Origin: Gammaproteobacteria bacterium
GTDB taxonomy: Bacteria; Pseudomonadota; Gammaproteobacteria; Pseudomonadales; Azotimanducaceae
NCBI GenBank assembly: GCA_002708765.1
Contig: PAPD01000011.1
Coordinates: 51,598 to 115,597, forward strand
Direction of reading: 5' to 3'
DNA: 64,000 nucleotides
Shown: in pieces, positions 8,430 through 16,091 of the stretch
Layout of the letters: the number at the start of each line of letters is the position of its first letter
How positions within the stretch are numbered: position 1 is the first letter of the stretch
Position numbers and translations under genes: made by a program
Notes under the pieces: generated by a model
Told to the model about the DNA's origin: nothing
Databases searched by the model: none
Seen by the model: the letters and a program-made list of their open reading frames with translations, nothing else

Positions 8430-9329
8430 ATGACAGATGTAAGGTTTGATAACAGGGTTGTCTTGATTACGGGAGCTGGCAACGGCTTGGGAAAATCGTA
8501 TGCCCTGGAAATGGCTAAACGAGGAGCGAAGGTCGTTGTCAATGATCTAGGGGGCTCAGCTTTCGGTGATGGCTCGGACCAGTCAGCGGCAGATGTTGTG
8601 GCAGAAGAAATCAAGTCAGAAGGCGGAAACGCGGTTGCGAATTATGATTCTGTAGTTGATGGAGACAAAATCGTTCAGTGTGCACTTGATAATTTTGGTC
8701 AGATTGATGTTCTGATTAATAATGCGGGGATATTGCGGGATAAAACCTTTCATAAAATGACTCGGGAAGACTGGGATTTGATCTATGATGTTCACGTGAA
8801 GGGTGCTTATGCTGTTACTCACGCTGCCTGGCCCCACCTAAGAGATCAAAATTACGGCCGTTTAATCTTTACGGCGTCCGCCGCGGGAATTTATGGGAAT
8901 TTTGGACAAACTAATTATTCAATGGCCAAGCTTGCCTTGCATGGGATGTCTCAAACGCTTGCGTTGGAAGGAAGAGGGAAAAATATTTTCGTTAACACTA
9001 TTGCTCCTATTGCGGGCTCCAGACTTACCGAGACCGTCATGCCAAAGGAATTGGTAGAAGCATTAAAACCAAGATTCGTTATGCCGTTGGTCCTCAAACT
9101 TTGCGACGAAAATAGTGCTGAGACGGGTGGCCTCTATGAGGTTGGTGCTGGCTGGATTGGCAAGGTTCGGTGGGAAAGGACCAAGGGTTATGCGTTCAGC
9201 GTTTCCGAAGGCTTTAGCCCAGAAGACGTTAACGAGGTATGGGAGCAAGTCATCGATTTCGAAAACTCGGATCATCCGGCCTCTATCACTGATGCAAATA
9301 AACCTCTTATCAAGAACCTAAAAAGCTGA
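8430..9329 (+). CDS. SDR-family (3R)-hydroxyacyl-CoA dehydrogenase-like protein (MFE-2 N-domain type)
   Basis: A 299-residue short-chain dehydrogenase/reductase. The NAD-binding TGAGNGLG lies at 14-21, NNAG at 97-100, catalytic Ser150 and Tyr163-x3-Lys167 follow. The sequence after the fold start (KVVVNDLGGSAFGDGSD, then NAVANYDSVVDGDKIV) and AAGIYGNFGQTNYSMAK are hallmarks of the dehydrogenase part of peroxisomal multifunctional enzyme type 2 / 17-beta-HSD4, which oxidises (3R)-hydroxyacyl-CoA. The tail LYEVGAGWIGKVRWERTKGY, about 60 residues long, is also shared with that group. It stands alone, without the hydratase or sterol-carrier domains. AGGAG precedes the ATG by six bases. The 3' end overlaps the convergent DedA gene by 20 bases. 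Confidence 0.88.
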   Translation: MTDVRFDNRVVLITGAGNGLGKSYALEMAKRGAKVVVNDLGGSAFGDGSDQSAADVVAEEIKSEGGNAVANYDSVVDGDKIVQCALDNFGQIDVLINNAGILRDKTFHKMTREDWDLIYDVHVKGAYAVTHAAWPHLRDQNYGRLIFTASAAGIYGNFGQTNYSMAKLALHGMSQTLALEGRGKNIFVNTIAPIAGSRLTETVMPKELVEALKPRFVMPLVLKLCDENSAETGGLYEVGAGWIGKVRWERTKGYAFSVSEGFSPEDVNEVWEQVIDFENSDHPASITDANKPLIKNLKS

Positions 9330-9831
9330 GGAATTGGAAACTGCTGACACCCTTCACTAAAAGATAAAGACCAAGGGCCCAAAAAAAACATGCCGTGAGG
9401 TCATATGTCAGAAAACGTTTTACAGAGAGTTTTGCCAAGCCTGCCATGATGGGCGTGATTGAACGAACGGCGGGAGTGAACCTCCCGATAAAAATCGCCC
9501 ATGATGCATTGGATTTCATGAGTTTCTGGATTTTCTCTTTTTTGTCGATATGTTTGCAGAGTAATCGGGTTTTCCAGATACCGTCTCCCGACATCCGCCC
9601 TAATAAAAACCCGGTCTGATCTCCTGCTGCTGCTCCACAGAACGCAAGAAACGTGATGCTGTTAATCTCTGCGGTTCCAGAGCTATAAAGCAATGTTGAT
9701 ACTGTCAAAAGGAGAATGCCGGAGACCAGCAGGCCGATGAGGGCGCATGATTCGAGGAAGGCCAGCACCGGAATAACCATTATTACCCATGGAGAAGAGT
9801 TAGTTATGAGGTAATTCTCTATCTCCGTCAC
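9310..9831 (-). CDS. DedA family membrane protein (short VTT-domain protein)
   Basis: A 173-residue integral membrane protein with about four hydrophobic helices: VIMVIPVLAFLESCALIGLLVSGILLL at the N-terminus, a segment near 58-75, one after SWAIFIGRF, and a C-terminal FFWALGLYLLVKGV. The E-x-x-x-x-G early segment and the F.GRF.P..R......AG motif (IFIGRFTPAVRSITPIMAGLAK) are the DedA/VTT signature. DedA proteins are linked to undecaprenyl-phosphate or lipid flipping and envelope stress. It lies 18 bases downstream of the ChrR anti-sigma gene on the same strand and is likely cotranscribed with it. It is somewhat shorter than typical DedA proteins of about 200 residues. Its 3' end overlaps the convergent SDR gene. 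Confidence 0.85.
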   Translation of the reverse strand: MTEIENYLITNSSPWVIMVIPVLAFLESCALIGLLVSGILLLTVSTLLYSSGTAEINSITFLAFCGAAAGDQTGFLLGRMSGDGIWKTRLLCKHIDKKEKIQKLMKSNASWAIFIGRFTPAVRSITPIMAGLAKLSVKRFLTYDLTACFFWALGLYLLVKGVSSFQFLSFLGS

Positions 9832-9849
9832 TTACGAAAACTCGTTTGA

Positions 9850-10518
9850 TTAGCTTGGAGAAAAGCTCAGGAACGGGTTTAACACTTTCCTTATCCCCGT
9901 CAATTTTATCGGGGCTTCCAGAACTGAAAGACAGACACATTCTTCGTTTCTGCCCGCATACGGTCGGTGGACATCTCCTTTGTTTCTTACAAGGAAATCT
10001 CCTGGCTGGTATAACCCATCTTCATCCGAAAAACTGCCTCTTAATACTACGGTAATTTCGGTGCCACTGTGTTTGTGTTCTGGCGCTTTTCCACCTGGAC
10101 TAATTCTATGCAGCGACAATTCATAGTCCTTCTCACCGACACTGATACCTGCGACTTCGAGTCCATTTGTTAGGTTTTTCCATTGAAGTTCTTCTGCAGG
10201 GAGAAGGTTTCTGACAAACTCAGGCAAACCTGATGCCACAGGGTCAATTGTTCTTGCAGGCTCTTTTAATTTTGTAGCGTGAGTTCCCTTATCAATGCAT
10301 TCCATCACTTTATCGAACAGTTCTTCTGAAACGTCTTCTTTTTCTAAGGACTCCAGGAGGTCCCCTCCTAAGAAACCGAGCGCCTCAACGGTGCCAGAGC
10401 ACTGATTACAAAACTTCAAATGGGCGGTGACCGAGATACATGGTGCCGTGCTCATTGCGCCGGAAACGTACTCTACCAGAGTGGTCTCATTAGGGTGTTT
10501 GCTGATCATGTTAGTCAA
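9850..10518 (-). CDS. chrR: ChrR-family anti-sigma factor
   Basis: A 222-residue protein with two zinc domains, as in Rhodobacter sphaeroides ChrR. The N-terminal anti-sigma domain supplies His8, His33, Cys37 and Cys40 (HLKFCNQC), the H...H-x3-C-x2-C zinc site. A linker with proline follows, then a C-terminal cupin-like domain from about residue 110 with PEHKHSGTEITVVLRG (His148, His150, Glu154) and GDVHRPY (His184) as the second zinc set. In the family the N-domain holds the sigma factor and the cupin domain is needed for release on singlet oxygen. Its ATG overlaps the stop of the sigma gene by four bases, the standard sigma/anti-sigma arrangement. Signal specificity here is inferred from the family. 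Confidence 0.93.
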   Translation of the reverse strand: MTNMISKHPNETTLVEYVSGAMSTAPCISVTAHLKFCNQCSGTVEALGFLGGDLLESLEKEDVSEELFDKVMECIDKGTHATKLKEPARTIDPVASGLPEFVRNLLPAEELQWKNLTNGLEVAGISVGEKDYELSLHRISPGGKAPEHKHSGTEITVVLRGSFSDEDGLYQPGDFLVRNKGDVHRPYAGRNEECVCLSVLEAPIKLTGIRKVLNPFLSFSPS

Positions 10519-11123
10519 TCCTCTTTCTCATAGGTCGATCTCAACCCGACCTTCATTTTTTTTAGTGCTAGTCTTATCCTCGACTTCACAGTTCCCAGAG
10601 GTAACCCAAGCTCGTCCGCAACTTCCTGGCCGGACATGTTTTTATAGTACATCAGCGAAAGTGCTTCTTTTTGTTCTGAAGAAATCTTGCCTAGTTCTTT
10701 GGAAATGATTTTTTCGTTTCTTAATTGAACCAGGTTGGATTCAAGAGACGCTTGTCCCCCTATATCATAAATATCTTCAGCGTTTAAGGATTCCGGCCGC
10801 TGGCGGTTCTGCTTCCGCAACCAGTCAATTCTCGTATTTCTTGCGATTGTATAGATCCAGGTGCTGGCCGAAGCCTGGTTTTGCGAATAGCTTGGGGCTT
10901 TTCTCCATACCTTGATCATCGTTTCTTGTACCAGTTCCTCTGCTATCTCGGAGTTAACGCCACCAGCTTTCATCAGAAAAGATTTTAAATAGGGGGAGAA
11001 GTGGGAAAAAAGCTGACTGAAGGCAGACCTGTCCTTGCGTTCTCCGATCTTTCGAAGACACTCGTTCCAGTCCACTTCTATTAACAATCCGGCTCCACGG
11101 GAGGGTTTGATCCGCATACTCAT
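10515..11123 (-). CDS. rpoE: ECF RNA polymerase sigma factor (ECF11/RpoE-ChrR type)
   Basis: A 202-residue group IV sigma factor. Region 2 spans roughly residues 40-110, with FSPYLKSFLMKAG, EELVQETMIKVWRKA and STWIYTIARNTRIDWLRKQ. Region 4 spans roughly 140-195, with ISSEQKEALSLMYYKNMSGQEVADELGLPLGTVKSRIRLALKK, the helix-turn-helix that reads the -35 element. With the adjoining ChrR it forms the pair that in Rhodobacter controls the response to singlet oxygen and organic peroxide. A probable self-regulated promoter lies 24-53 bases upstream of the ATG. The downstream part of a possible regulon lies immediately upstream on the same strand (CFA-type enzymes, DUF1365, FAD oxidoreductase, lipocalin). 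Assignment to the ECF11 class rests on the partner and cluster as much as on the sigma sequence. Confidence 0.92.
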   Translation of the reverse strand: MSMRIKPSRGAGLLIEVDWNECLRKIGERKDRSAFSQLFSHFSPYLKSFLMKAGGVNSEIAEELVQETMIKVWRKAPSYSQNQASASTWIYTIARNTRIDWLRKQNRQRPESLNAEDIYDIGGQASLESNLVQLRNEKIISKELGKISSEQKEALSLMYYKNMSGQEVADELGLPLGTVKSRIRLALKKMKVGLRSTYEKED

Positions 11124-11146
11124 TATATCAGCTTGTCACTTACTAA

Positions 11147-11176
11147 TCTTTACGAACAATTCATTACGGCAGATCA
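11147..11176 (-). promoter_or_regulatory. probable ECF (RpoE/ChrR-type) promoter of the sigma operon
   Basis: Read on the - strand: TGATCT (-35), an 18-base spacer ending in CG, then TAAAGA (-10). The Rhodobacter RpoE promoter consensus as I recall it is TGATCC, 18 bases, TAAGA. The same architecture, including CG before the -10, recurs before the lipocalin gene at 16027-16056. The predicted start would leave a leader of roughly 17 bases before rpoE, implying autoregulation. Confidence 0.68.
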
Positions 11177-11202
11177 CGATTTCTGAAAAAATTTTCATAT
11201 GT

Positions 11203-12237
11203 TCAAGCTCGAAGGCAATCACTACTTTTTTCACAGAGGTAGTGACCCACAAACCATTCTTCCCCACTGTTATAAGCGAAAAGTTCTTCGCAGGCCATCA
11301 GGAACAGCCGCCATCTCTGGAATTGGATGGTTGGATTGGTAGGATTAGAACCCGCAGATAACGCTGTAATGACTGCATTTTTATTGGTGTCGACCCTTTC
11401 TAACCAGGCTCTCAAGGTTCTAGCATAATTACAGCCGTTTACCTGCCACTGGCTGATCACGGAAAGGTGATTCTCGAACTTGGTGGGTAGATCAAAGGCT
11501 GGCATTACTCCTCCGGAAAAAAAATGTTTTGCCATCCAGTCTTCTTTACTTTCGTCTTGAAAGAAATAAGGCGTATTTTTGTGACAAAATATATGAAAAA
11601 AAAGGCGACCCTGTCCGCTCAGCCACGAGGATATTCGCTCAAACAACAAGGCGTAGTTCCGCATGTGTTCAAACATTTCGATAGAGACAATCCGATCAAA
11701 TTTTTCTTCGATGGTAAAATTATTCATGTCGCAAGTGAGAACTGTAATATTCGATATTCTGTGATCTCTCGCTCTTTTTTCGATAAATTCCCTTTGCGCA
11801 TTGGAGTTGCTAACAGCCATAATCTGGGAGCTAGGAAATTTTTTTGCCATCGCGAGTGTAAGCGATCCCCAGCCACAACCCAGTTCAAGAATGTTCATAC
11901 CTTCTGTAATTCCAGCTCGTTTAATAGTCTTTTCGAGCATAGATTGTTCAGCTGAGTCTATATCTTTTTCTCCGCCCTCGAAGCTCGCGCAACTATATTT
12001 CAGGGCCTCTCCTAACATGATCTCGAAGAAGCTCGATGGAACTTCGTAATGCTGATCATTTGCCAAGTTGGTTTCTAATGCTAGAGGGCCCTCGCTCATA
12101 GCTTCCACTATATTTTCGTAATTGTTTTCCTTTGACTGCTCTTTAACCAGTCTCTTGATGAGCAGCCTTCTGATACCATAACGAATGATGGAGTCTGGGA
12201 TCCACCCTTTTTCTGCAGCATCAATTGCAGATATCAT
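11203..12237 (-). CDS. cyclopropane-fatty-acid-synthase family SAM methyltransferase, second copy
   Basis: A 344-residue class I methyltransferase related to CfaS. The substrate-binding N-terminal part is short: HYEVPSSFFEIMLGEALKYSCASFEGG corresponds to the family's HYD.GN.FY..FLD....YSCA. The SAM motif follows as ILELGCGWGSLTLAMAKKFPSS near residues 117-137, then FDRIVSIEMFEHM. Known CFA synthases transfer a methylene from SAM to membrane unsaturated acyl chains. Differences from the first copy (PSSFFEIMLG in place of GNEFFEKFLD, MFEHM in place of MVEAV) suggest a distinct reaction, for example methylation without ring closure. The start overlaps the stop of the larger copy by four bases. 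The last codons precede the sigma operon promoter by 27 bases. Confidence 0.86.
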   Translation of the reverse strand: MISAIDAAEKGWIPDSIIRYGIRRLLIKRLVKEQSKENNYENIVEAMSEGPLALETNLANDQHYEVPSSFFEIMLGEALKYSCASFEGGEKDIDSAEQSMLEKTIKRAGITEGMNILELGCGWGSLTLAMAKKFPSSQIMAVSNSNAQREFIEKRARDHRISNITVLTCDMNNFTIEEKFDRIVSIEMFEHMRNYALLFERISSWLSGQGRLFFHIFCHKNTPYFFQDESKEDWMAKHFFSGGVMPAFDLPTKFENHLSVISQWQVNGCNYARTLRAWLERVDTNKNAVITALSAGSNPTNPTIQFQRWRLFLMACEELFAYNSGEEWFVGHYLCEKSSDCLRA

Positions 12238-13487
12238 TTCAGTTGTCCGCGGAAAAAAGGTTTATGAAATTGCATCTGGACACAACCAATTGCTCTTTCC
12301 ATAAATGCGCCCTCGCAATAGGCGAGGTAATAGTCCCACATTCGCTGGAATTTTCGATCGAAACCTATGGCAGCAATTTCCGAAACGTTTTGATTGAATT
12401 TCTCCCGCCACCGTTTCAATGTCTCCGAGTAATGCAGGGTAATGTCTTTCACTTCTAAAGGTCTGAGATCCGTGCTTTCTGTTGCGATTGAGGCCAGACC
12501 GGTGAGTGAGGGCAGGGCGCCACCCGGGAAGATATATCTCTGGATAAAATCGACTGATTCCGAAGCTCTTTTGAAACGCTGTTCTTCCATAGTAATCGCT
12601 TGCAGGACCATGATCCCATCTTCAGACAGCAGGCTGGAGCATCGCCTGAAGAACCCGGGTAGATTATTAAGCCCGACCGCTTCTACCATTTCTATTGAGA
12701 CAAGCTTGTCAAACTCTCCTTCCAGTTCTCGGTAATCCTTGTTCAGCAGTGTTATCTGATTTTGTAAACCTTTTTTTGAAATAAGTTTCTCTACATACTT
12801 ATACTGTTCCTCCGAAATTGTAGTTGTTGTCACTCTGCATCCATACTTTTCAGCCGCATGAATAGCAAACGCTCCCCACCCACAACCTATTTCCATAAGA
12901 TGATCCGAAGGAGATAGCGCGAGTTGCTGGCAAATTCGATCTACCTTGTTGAGAGATGCTTTTTCCAGTGTTTCGTCAGGACTTCGAAACTCTGCGCAGG
13001 AATAGGTCATTGTAGGGTCAAGGAATTTCTCGAAAAATTCATTACCCAGGTCGTAGTGGGCAACGATATTTTTTTTGCTTCCTCTGATCGTGTCCTGATT
13101 TAGCCAGTGAAAAAAAGACAGCCAGATTTTCTTCAAAGGAGTTGTGCTAGATCTCAGTTTTTCTAACGCCGCCCTGTTCAGCAGAAAAATTCTTACGAGT
13201 TTTGTGAGATCGTTTGTGTCCCAGTCACCTAGAATGTAGGCTTCACCGGCACCGACTCCACCTCCTTTAACTATTCTTCGGTAGGCATCCTCAGTATTGA
13301 TTTGTATGTGACAATTTAGTTCTGCGCTTTCGTCTCCAAAGCTTAGGCACTCTTTTTCATCTGACAGGAGTATTTTCCCGATGCGGATCTTTCCCAGAAA
13401 TTTGAGGAATATTCTCTTGGAGAGAGAGCGCTGTATTAGTGAATTGCTACTCCCTGAACTTTTTGGCCGAGCCGATTTAGGTTCCAT
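12234..13487 (-). CDS. cfa: cyclopropane-fatty-acyl-phospholipid synthase family protein
   Basis: A full-length CFA-type enzyme of about 417 residues. The N-terminal lipid-binding region contains VGAGEAYILGDWDTNDLTKL. It is followed by NIVAHYDLGNEFFEKFLDPTMTYSCAEF (the catalytic entrance, with the bicarbonate/Cys pocket), the SAM motif LMEIGCGWGAFAIHAAEKYG, FDKLVSIEMVEAVG, and the family C-terminus with LRPLEVKDITLHYSETLKRWREKF. I start it at ATG 13487 because AAGGA lies seven bases upstream; a TTG six codons earlier is less likely. In the family this enzyme adds a methylene to cis-unsaturated phospholipid chains, hardening membranes against acid and oxidants. It lies 18 bases downstream of DUF1365 in the lipocalin-to-cfa operon, an arrangement repeated in many ECF-ChrR regulons. 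Confidence 0.93.
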   Translation of the reverse strand: MEPKSARPKSSGSSNSLIQRSLSKRIFLKFLGKIRIGKILLSDEKECLSFGDESAELNCHIQINTEDAYRRIVKGGGVGAGEAYILGDWDTNDLTKLVRIFLLNRAALEKLRSSTTPLKKIWLSFFHWLNQDTIRGSKKNIVAHYDLGNEFFEKFLDPTMTYSCAEFRSPDETLEKASLNKVDRICQQLALSPSDHLMEIGCGWGAFAIHAAEKYGCRVTTTTISEEQYKYVEKLISKKGLQNQITLLNKDYRELEGEFDKLVSIEMVEAVGLNNLPGFFRRCSSLLSEDGIMVLQAITMEEQRFKRASESVDFIQRYIFPGGALPSLTGLASIATESTDLRPLEVKDITLHYSETLKRWREKFNQNVSEIAAIGFDRKFQRMWDYYLAYCEGAFMERAIGCVQMQFHKPFFRGQLK

Positions 13488-13505
13488 AAACGCTTCCTTG
13501 ATCAA

Positions 13506-14237
13506 CTAACTTCTTTTTTTTTTGGGGTGAGGGAAGAACTTGGCACCTTTGATCCAGAGAGCTGCGGCATTAAGGTAGATTCGGGCAGTAGTCTTCAAGG
13601 ATTGCCATGTGTGGTTAAAGATCATCCTGTTGATAGTTTGACTTGATGCTGGCAGGCTTTTCAGTTCCAGTCTGGCGCTCATCACTGGTTCGTTCTGCTG
13701 TAACACTCTGATTCTCACTTTGATTTCGTCCCCTGGTAAATTGAAATCCCAATCGTATGATAAATTCATTGGCATAAAAGGTGAAACGTGAAAATTCTTG
13801 ACGTGGGTTACTCTGTTTCCTTTGGAAACATCCAGGACGTAGATGTGTCTTTCATTCCATGGGGTATTATGAACATCCGCAACAATATAAAGAAGTTCGT
13901 TGCCCGGATTGAAACAGTAAAAGAGACTTATCGGGTTCATCGAGTACCCTAGTTGTCTAAATGTTGTGAGCAGAAATATCTCTCCTTCGAATTTTTTTCC
14001 GGAAGATTCGAAAATCCGGTTTCTTATCGAACTTCCCAGGTTTCTGTTTCCGTAAAGAAAATCTTCTTCGAAAAAACTTAGGAGGTTGTTTTTTCTGTAG
14101 TCGCAGAATACGGAAAGTTTGCAAAATTCTTCTATTTCATCCAGATGAAGATAAGCAAACCAGACCGGATAATTCATAGCGTGTTTTGGTTTACTTCTTC
14201 CATGAAAAATCTGACCTTCGTAAATTTTACTTAGCAC
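13506..14237 (-). CDS. DUF1365 domain-containing protein
   Basis: A protein of about 243 residues of the DUF1365 family. Recognisable are KIYEGQIFHGRSKPKHAMNYPVWFAYLHLDEI at the start, LTTFRQLGYSMNPISLFYCFN in the middle (the family's R..GY.FNPVS.YYC), and FHVSPFMPMNLSYDWDFN. The biochemical role is unproven, but the gene almost always sits between a COG2907 FAD oxidoreductase and a CFA synthase, pointing to membrane fatty-acid modification. I place the start at GTG 14235-14237 because GAGG lies seven bases upstream and the start overlaps the FAD gene's stop; a GTG eight codons upstream (14261) is the alternative. No transmembrane segment is obvious. Confidence 0.87.
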   Translation of the reverse strand: MLSKIYEGQIFHGRSKPKHAMNYPVWFAYLHLDEIEEFCKLSVFCDYRKNNLLSFFEEDFLYGNRNLGSSIRNRIFESSGKKFEGEIFLLTTFRQLGYSMNPISLFYCFNPGNELLYIVADVHNTPWNERHIYVLDVSKGNRVTHVKNFHVSPFMPMNLSYDWDFNLPGDEIKVRIRVLQQNEPVMSARLELKSLPASSQTINRMIFNHTWQSLKTTARIYLNAAALWIKGAKFFPHPKKKRS

Positions 14238-15463
14238 GATGACGCCTCTATTTCTTTGCACACACGCAGAGCGCTTTGAACTCCATCTTCATGGAAACCA
14301 TTTCCCCAGTATGCGCCGACGAAATGAGTTCTGTTTTTCCCCGAAATTTCGGAGTGCCTCTTTTGAGACCGGATCATCTCCTTGTTATAAAAAGGGTGCT
14401 CGTAATTCCTTGTCGCCAGAACAAGATCTGGATCTATTGTGTCAGGGTCGTTAAGCGTGACCAGCACAGGTTTGATTGTCGAAAGGTTTTGTAACAGGTT
14501 CATGTAATAAGTAAGCGACACAGTTTCTTCGGAAGCATTCAAGTTGTAGTTCCAGGATGCCCAGGCAAGTCTTCTTATAGGCATTACCCGTTCGTCCGTA
14601 TGCAGAATAATCTGGTTCGAGGTATATTTCATGTCGCCAAGAATGCTCGTTTCTTGATCACTGGGTGACTCAAGAATTTGTAAAGCGTCATCGCTGTGAG
14701 TTGCTAGAACTATTTCATCAAATTCTTCGAGATAATCCTTCGCGACAACCTTTATTTTTTTTTCCGTTCGGAAAATGGCCTTCACCTCGCAATCCAGAAC
14801 AACTGTACCTATTTTGTTTTCCATGGCTCTTACATAACTCTCCGACCCGCCATCGATCACCATCCATTTGGGTCGGTTAGATAGTTGCATCAGTCCATGG
14901 TTTTGAAAGAAATTGATAAAGGCAGATATTGGAAAGGCTTTTATTGGTTCTCGTCCAGTCGACCAGATAGCAGCTGCCATTGGCAACAAATAGTTATCTT
15001 TGAATTCGTTCGAATAATTTTCTTCCTGCAGATATTCGCCGATGGTTTTTTCTTCGTCATCCATATCAAATTTTTGAGCTGAACTATTGAATCTAAGTAT
15101 GTCTCGCACCATCCGGATAAAGGCAGGACTTAATATGTTTCTGCGCTGCGCGAATAGGGAGTTCAAGTTTTTCCCTTTGTACTCCAGCCCTTTTTTTTTT
15201 ACACTGAAGCTCATTTCTGTGGCAGAAGTAGAGCAATTCAATTCTTCGAGCAGACTTTGAAATTTTGGGTAGGTCCGGTCATTGTGGACAATGAAGCCTG
15301 TATCGACTTTCAAGTCCTGGTTATCAATTTTTAGGGAGTGGGTGTCGGTATGCCCCCCCAGCTTCGAATTTTTCTCCAGAAGATGCACCTCGTGTTTCCT
15401 GGACAGGTAGTAGGCCGTCGCAAGTCCGGAAATGCCGCTACCTACGACAGCAATGCGTCCCAT
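14231..15463 (-). CDS. FAD-dependent oxidoreductase (COG2907, amine-oxidase-like)
   Basis: A 410-residue flavoprotein. The Rossmann motif is at the very N-terminus (IAVVGSGISGLATAYYLSR, Gly8-x-Gly10-x2-Gly13), with Glu about 20 residues later in HLLEKNSKLGGH for FAD ribose binding. Later conserved pieces are VDTGFIVHNDRTYPKF, PMAAAIWSTG and a C-terminal FVGAYWGNGFHEDGVQSAL that closes the FAD site. Members of this group lie beside DUF1365 and CFA synthase genes. In the Rhodobacter RpoE regulon a flavoprotein of this neighbourhood takes part in desaturating a methylated fatty acid on the way to furan fatty acids (UfaD); equivalence here is inference. Its start meets the stop of the lipocalin gene (15463), so the genes are tightly coupled. 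Confidence 0.89.
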   Translation of the reverse strand: MGRIAVVGSGISGLATAYYLSRKHEVHLLEKNSKLGGHTDTHSLKIDNQDLKVDTGFIVHNDRTYPKFQSLLEELNCSTSATEMSFSVKKKGLEYKGKNLNSLFAQRRNILSPAFIRMVRDILRFNSSAQKFDMDDEEKTIGEYLQEENYSNEFKDNYLLPMAAAIWSTGREPIKAFPISAFINFFQNHGLMQLSNRPKWMVIDGGSESYVRAMENKIGTVVLDCEVKAIFRTEKKIKVVAKDYLEEFDEIVLATHSDDALQILESPSDQETSILGDMKYTSNQIILHTDERVMPIRRLAWASWNYNLNASEETVSLTYYMNLLQNLSTIKPVLVTLNDPDTIDPDLVLATRNYEHPFYNKEMIRSQKRHSEISGKNRTHFVGAYWGNGFHEDGVQSALRVCKEIEASSC

Positions 15464-16020
15464 CAGATTACCTCTTTTAATTTTCTCTGCCAGCTAGAGA
15501 GTTCTATTTTCGATACATCATAACCGAGATCTTTTGAGAAATTCACCAGAACAGCTAGTTCATCTTCGTTGATTTCTTTTTCTCTGGACATTATCCAGAG
15601 ATAGTCTCGTTTCTGACGAGCTATAACTACAACCCGCTTATCAGGGGACAGATACACGATTCGGTAATCGGCTTTGATAGGCCACAGGAACTGCATTCCC
15701 CAGACAGCATTCCCAGTACCTTTTTTTATAAACGCTTTTGATTTGAAGTTCCTTTCATGGCCATCTGCTTGTCGCAGATAGGAGAACTCTGTTGAGACGG
15801 TGCCGTCCGGGTTGAGGCTGTATTTTTCGGTTGGGTTTATCGCTCCTCTTTCCAAAAAAGTAGGAATGCTTGCAATAACGTACCAGACACCCATGAATTC
15901 TTTGATGTCCAGGTATTTAATAGGCACCATATTTTCCTCCCCCAAATCTTTGCACCCCGCCAGACAGAAAACAACTATCATCAGGAGAGATTTCCGCTTG
16001 ATTTTCTTTATCAATATCAA
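15463..16020 (-). CDS. blc: lipocalin-family lipoprotein (Blc-like)
   Basis: A 185-residue lipoprotein. The N-terminus is basic (KKIKRK) followed by a hydrophobic stretch and a lipobox, Leu20-Ala-Gly-Cys23, so it is probably anchored to the outer membrane. The lipocalin domain opens with DIKEFMGVWYVIASIP (the GxW motif), and contains KADYRIVYLSPD and YLWIMSREKEI, matching the Blc/Lazarillo group that binds lysophospholipids or fatty acids. The start is uncertain: TTG at 16020 gives the longest form, TTG at 16014 gives a fine signal peptide, and ATG at 15981 leaves too short a signal. No strong ribosome binding site precedes any. The predicted ECF promoter just upstream would make the transcript nearly leaderless with the 16020 or 16014 start. 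Confidence 0.86.
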   Translation of the reverse strand: MILIKKIKRKSLLMIVVFCLAGCKDLGEENMVPIKYLDIKEFMGVWYVIASIPTFLERGAINPTEKYSLNPDGTVSTEFSYLRQADGHERNFKSKAFIKKGTGNAVWGMQFLWPIKADYRIVYLSPDKRVVVIARQKRDYLWIMSREKEINEDELAVLVNFSKDLGYDVSKIELSSWQRKLKEVI

Positions 16021-16026
16021 TATATA

Positions 16027-16056
16027 GCCCTACGTTCAGCGATATGCTTCGGATCA
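16027..16056 (-). promoter_or_regulatory. probable ECF (RpoE/ChrR-type) promoter of the lipocalin-cfa operon
   Basis: Read on the - strand: TGATCC (-35, exact match to the Rhodobacter RpoE -35 as I recall it), 18 bases ending in CG, then TAGGGC (-10, looser). Spacing and flanking CG match the element before rpoE at 11147-11176. It sits immediately upstream of the lipocalin start and would drive lipocalin, FAD oxidoreductase, DUF1365 and both CFA-type genes. Confidence 0.65.
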
Positions 16057-16091
16057 AGAATTTTTAAAAGATATCAAAATTCAGGTTCTTT

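Noticed and set aside
11203..12237. Second CFA-type gene as a decaying duplicate
   Set aside because: Frame intact over 344 codons, SAM motif complete, tight overlap with the first copy; divergence looks functional.
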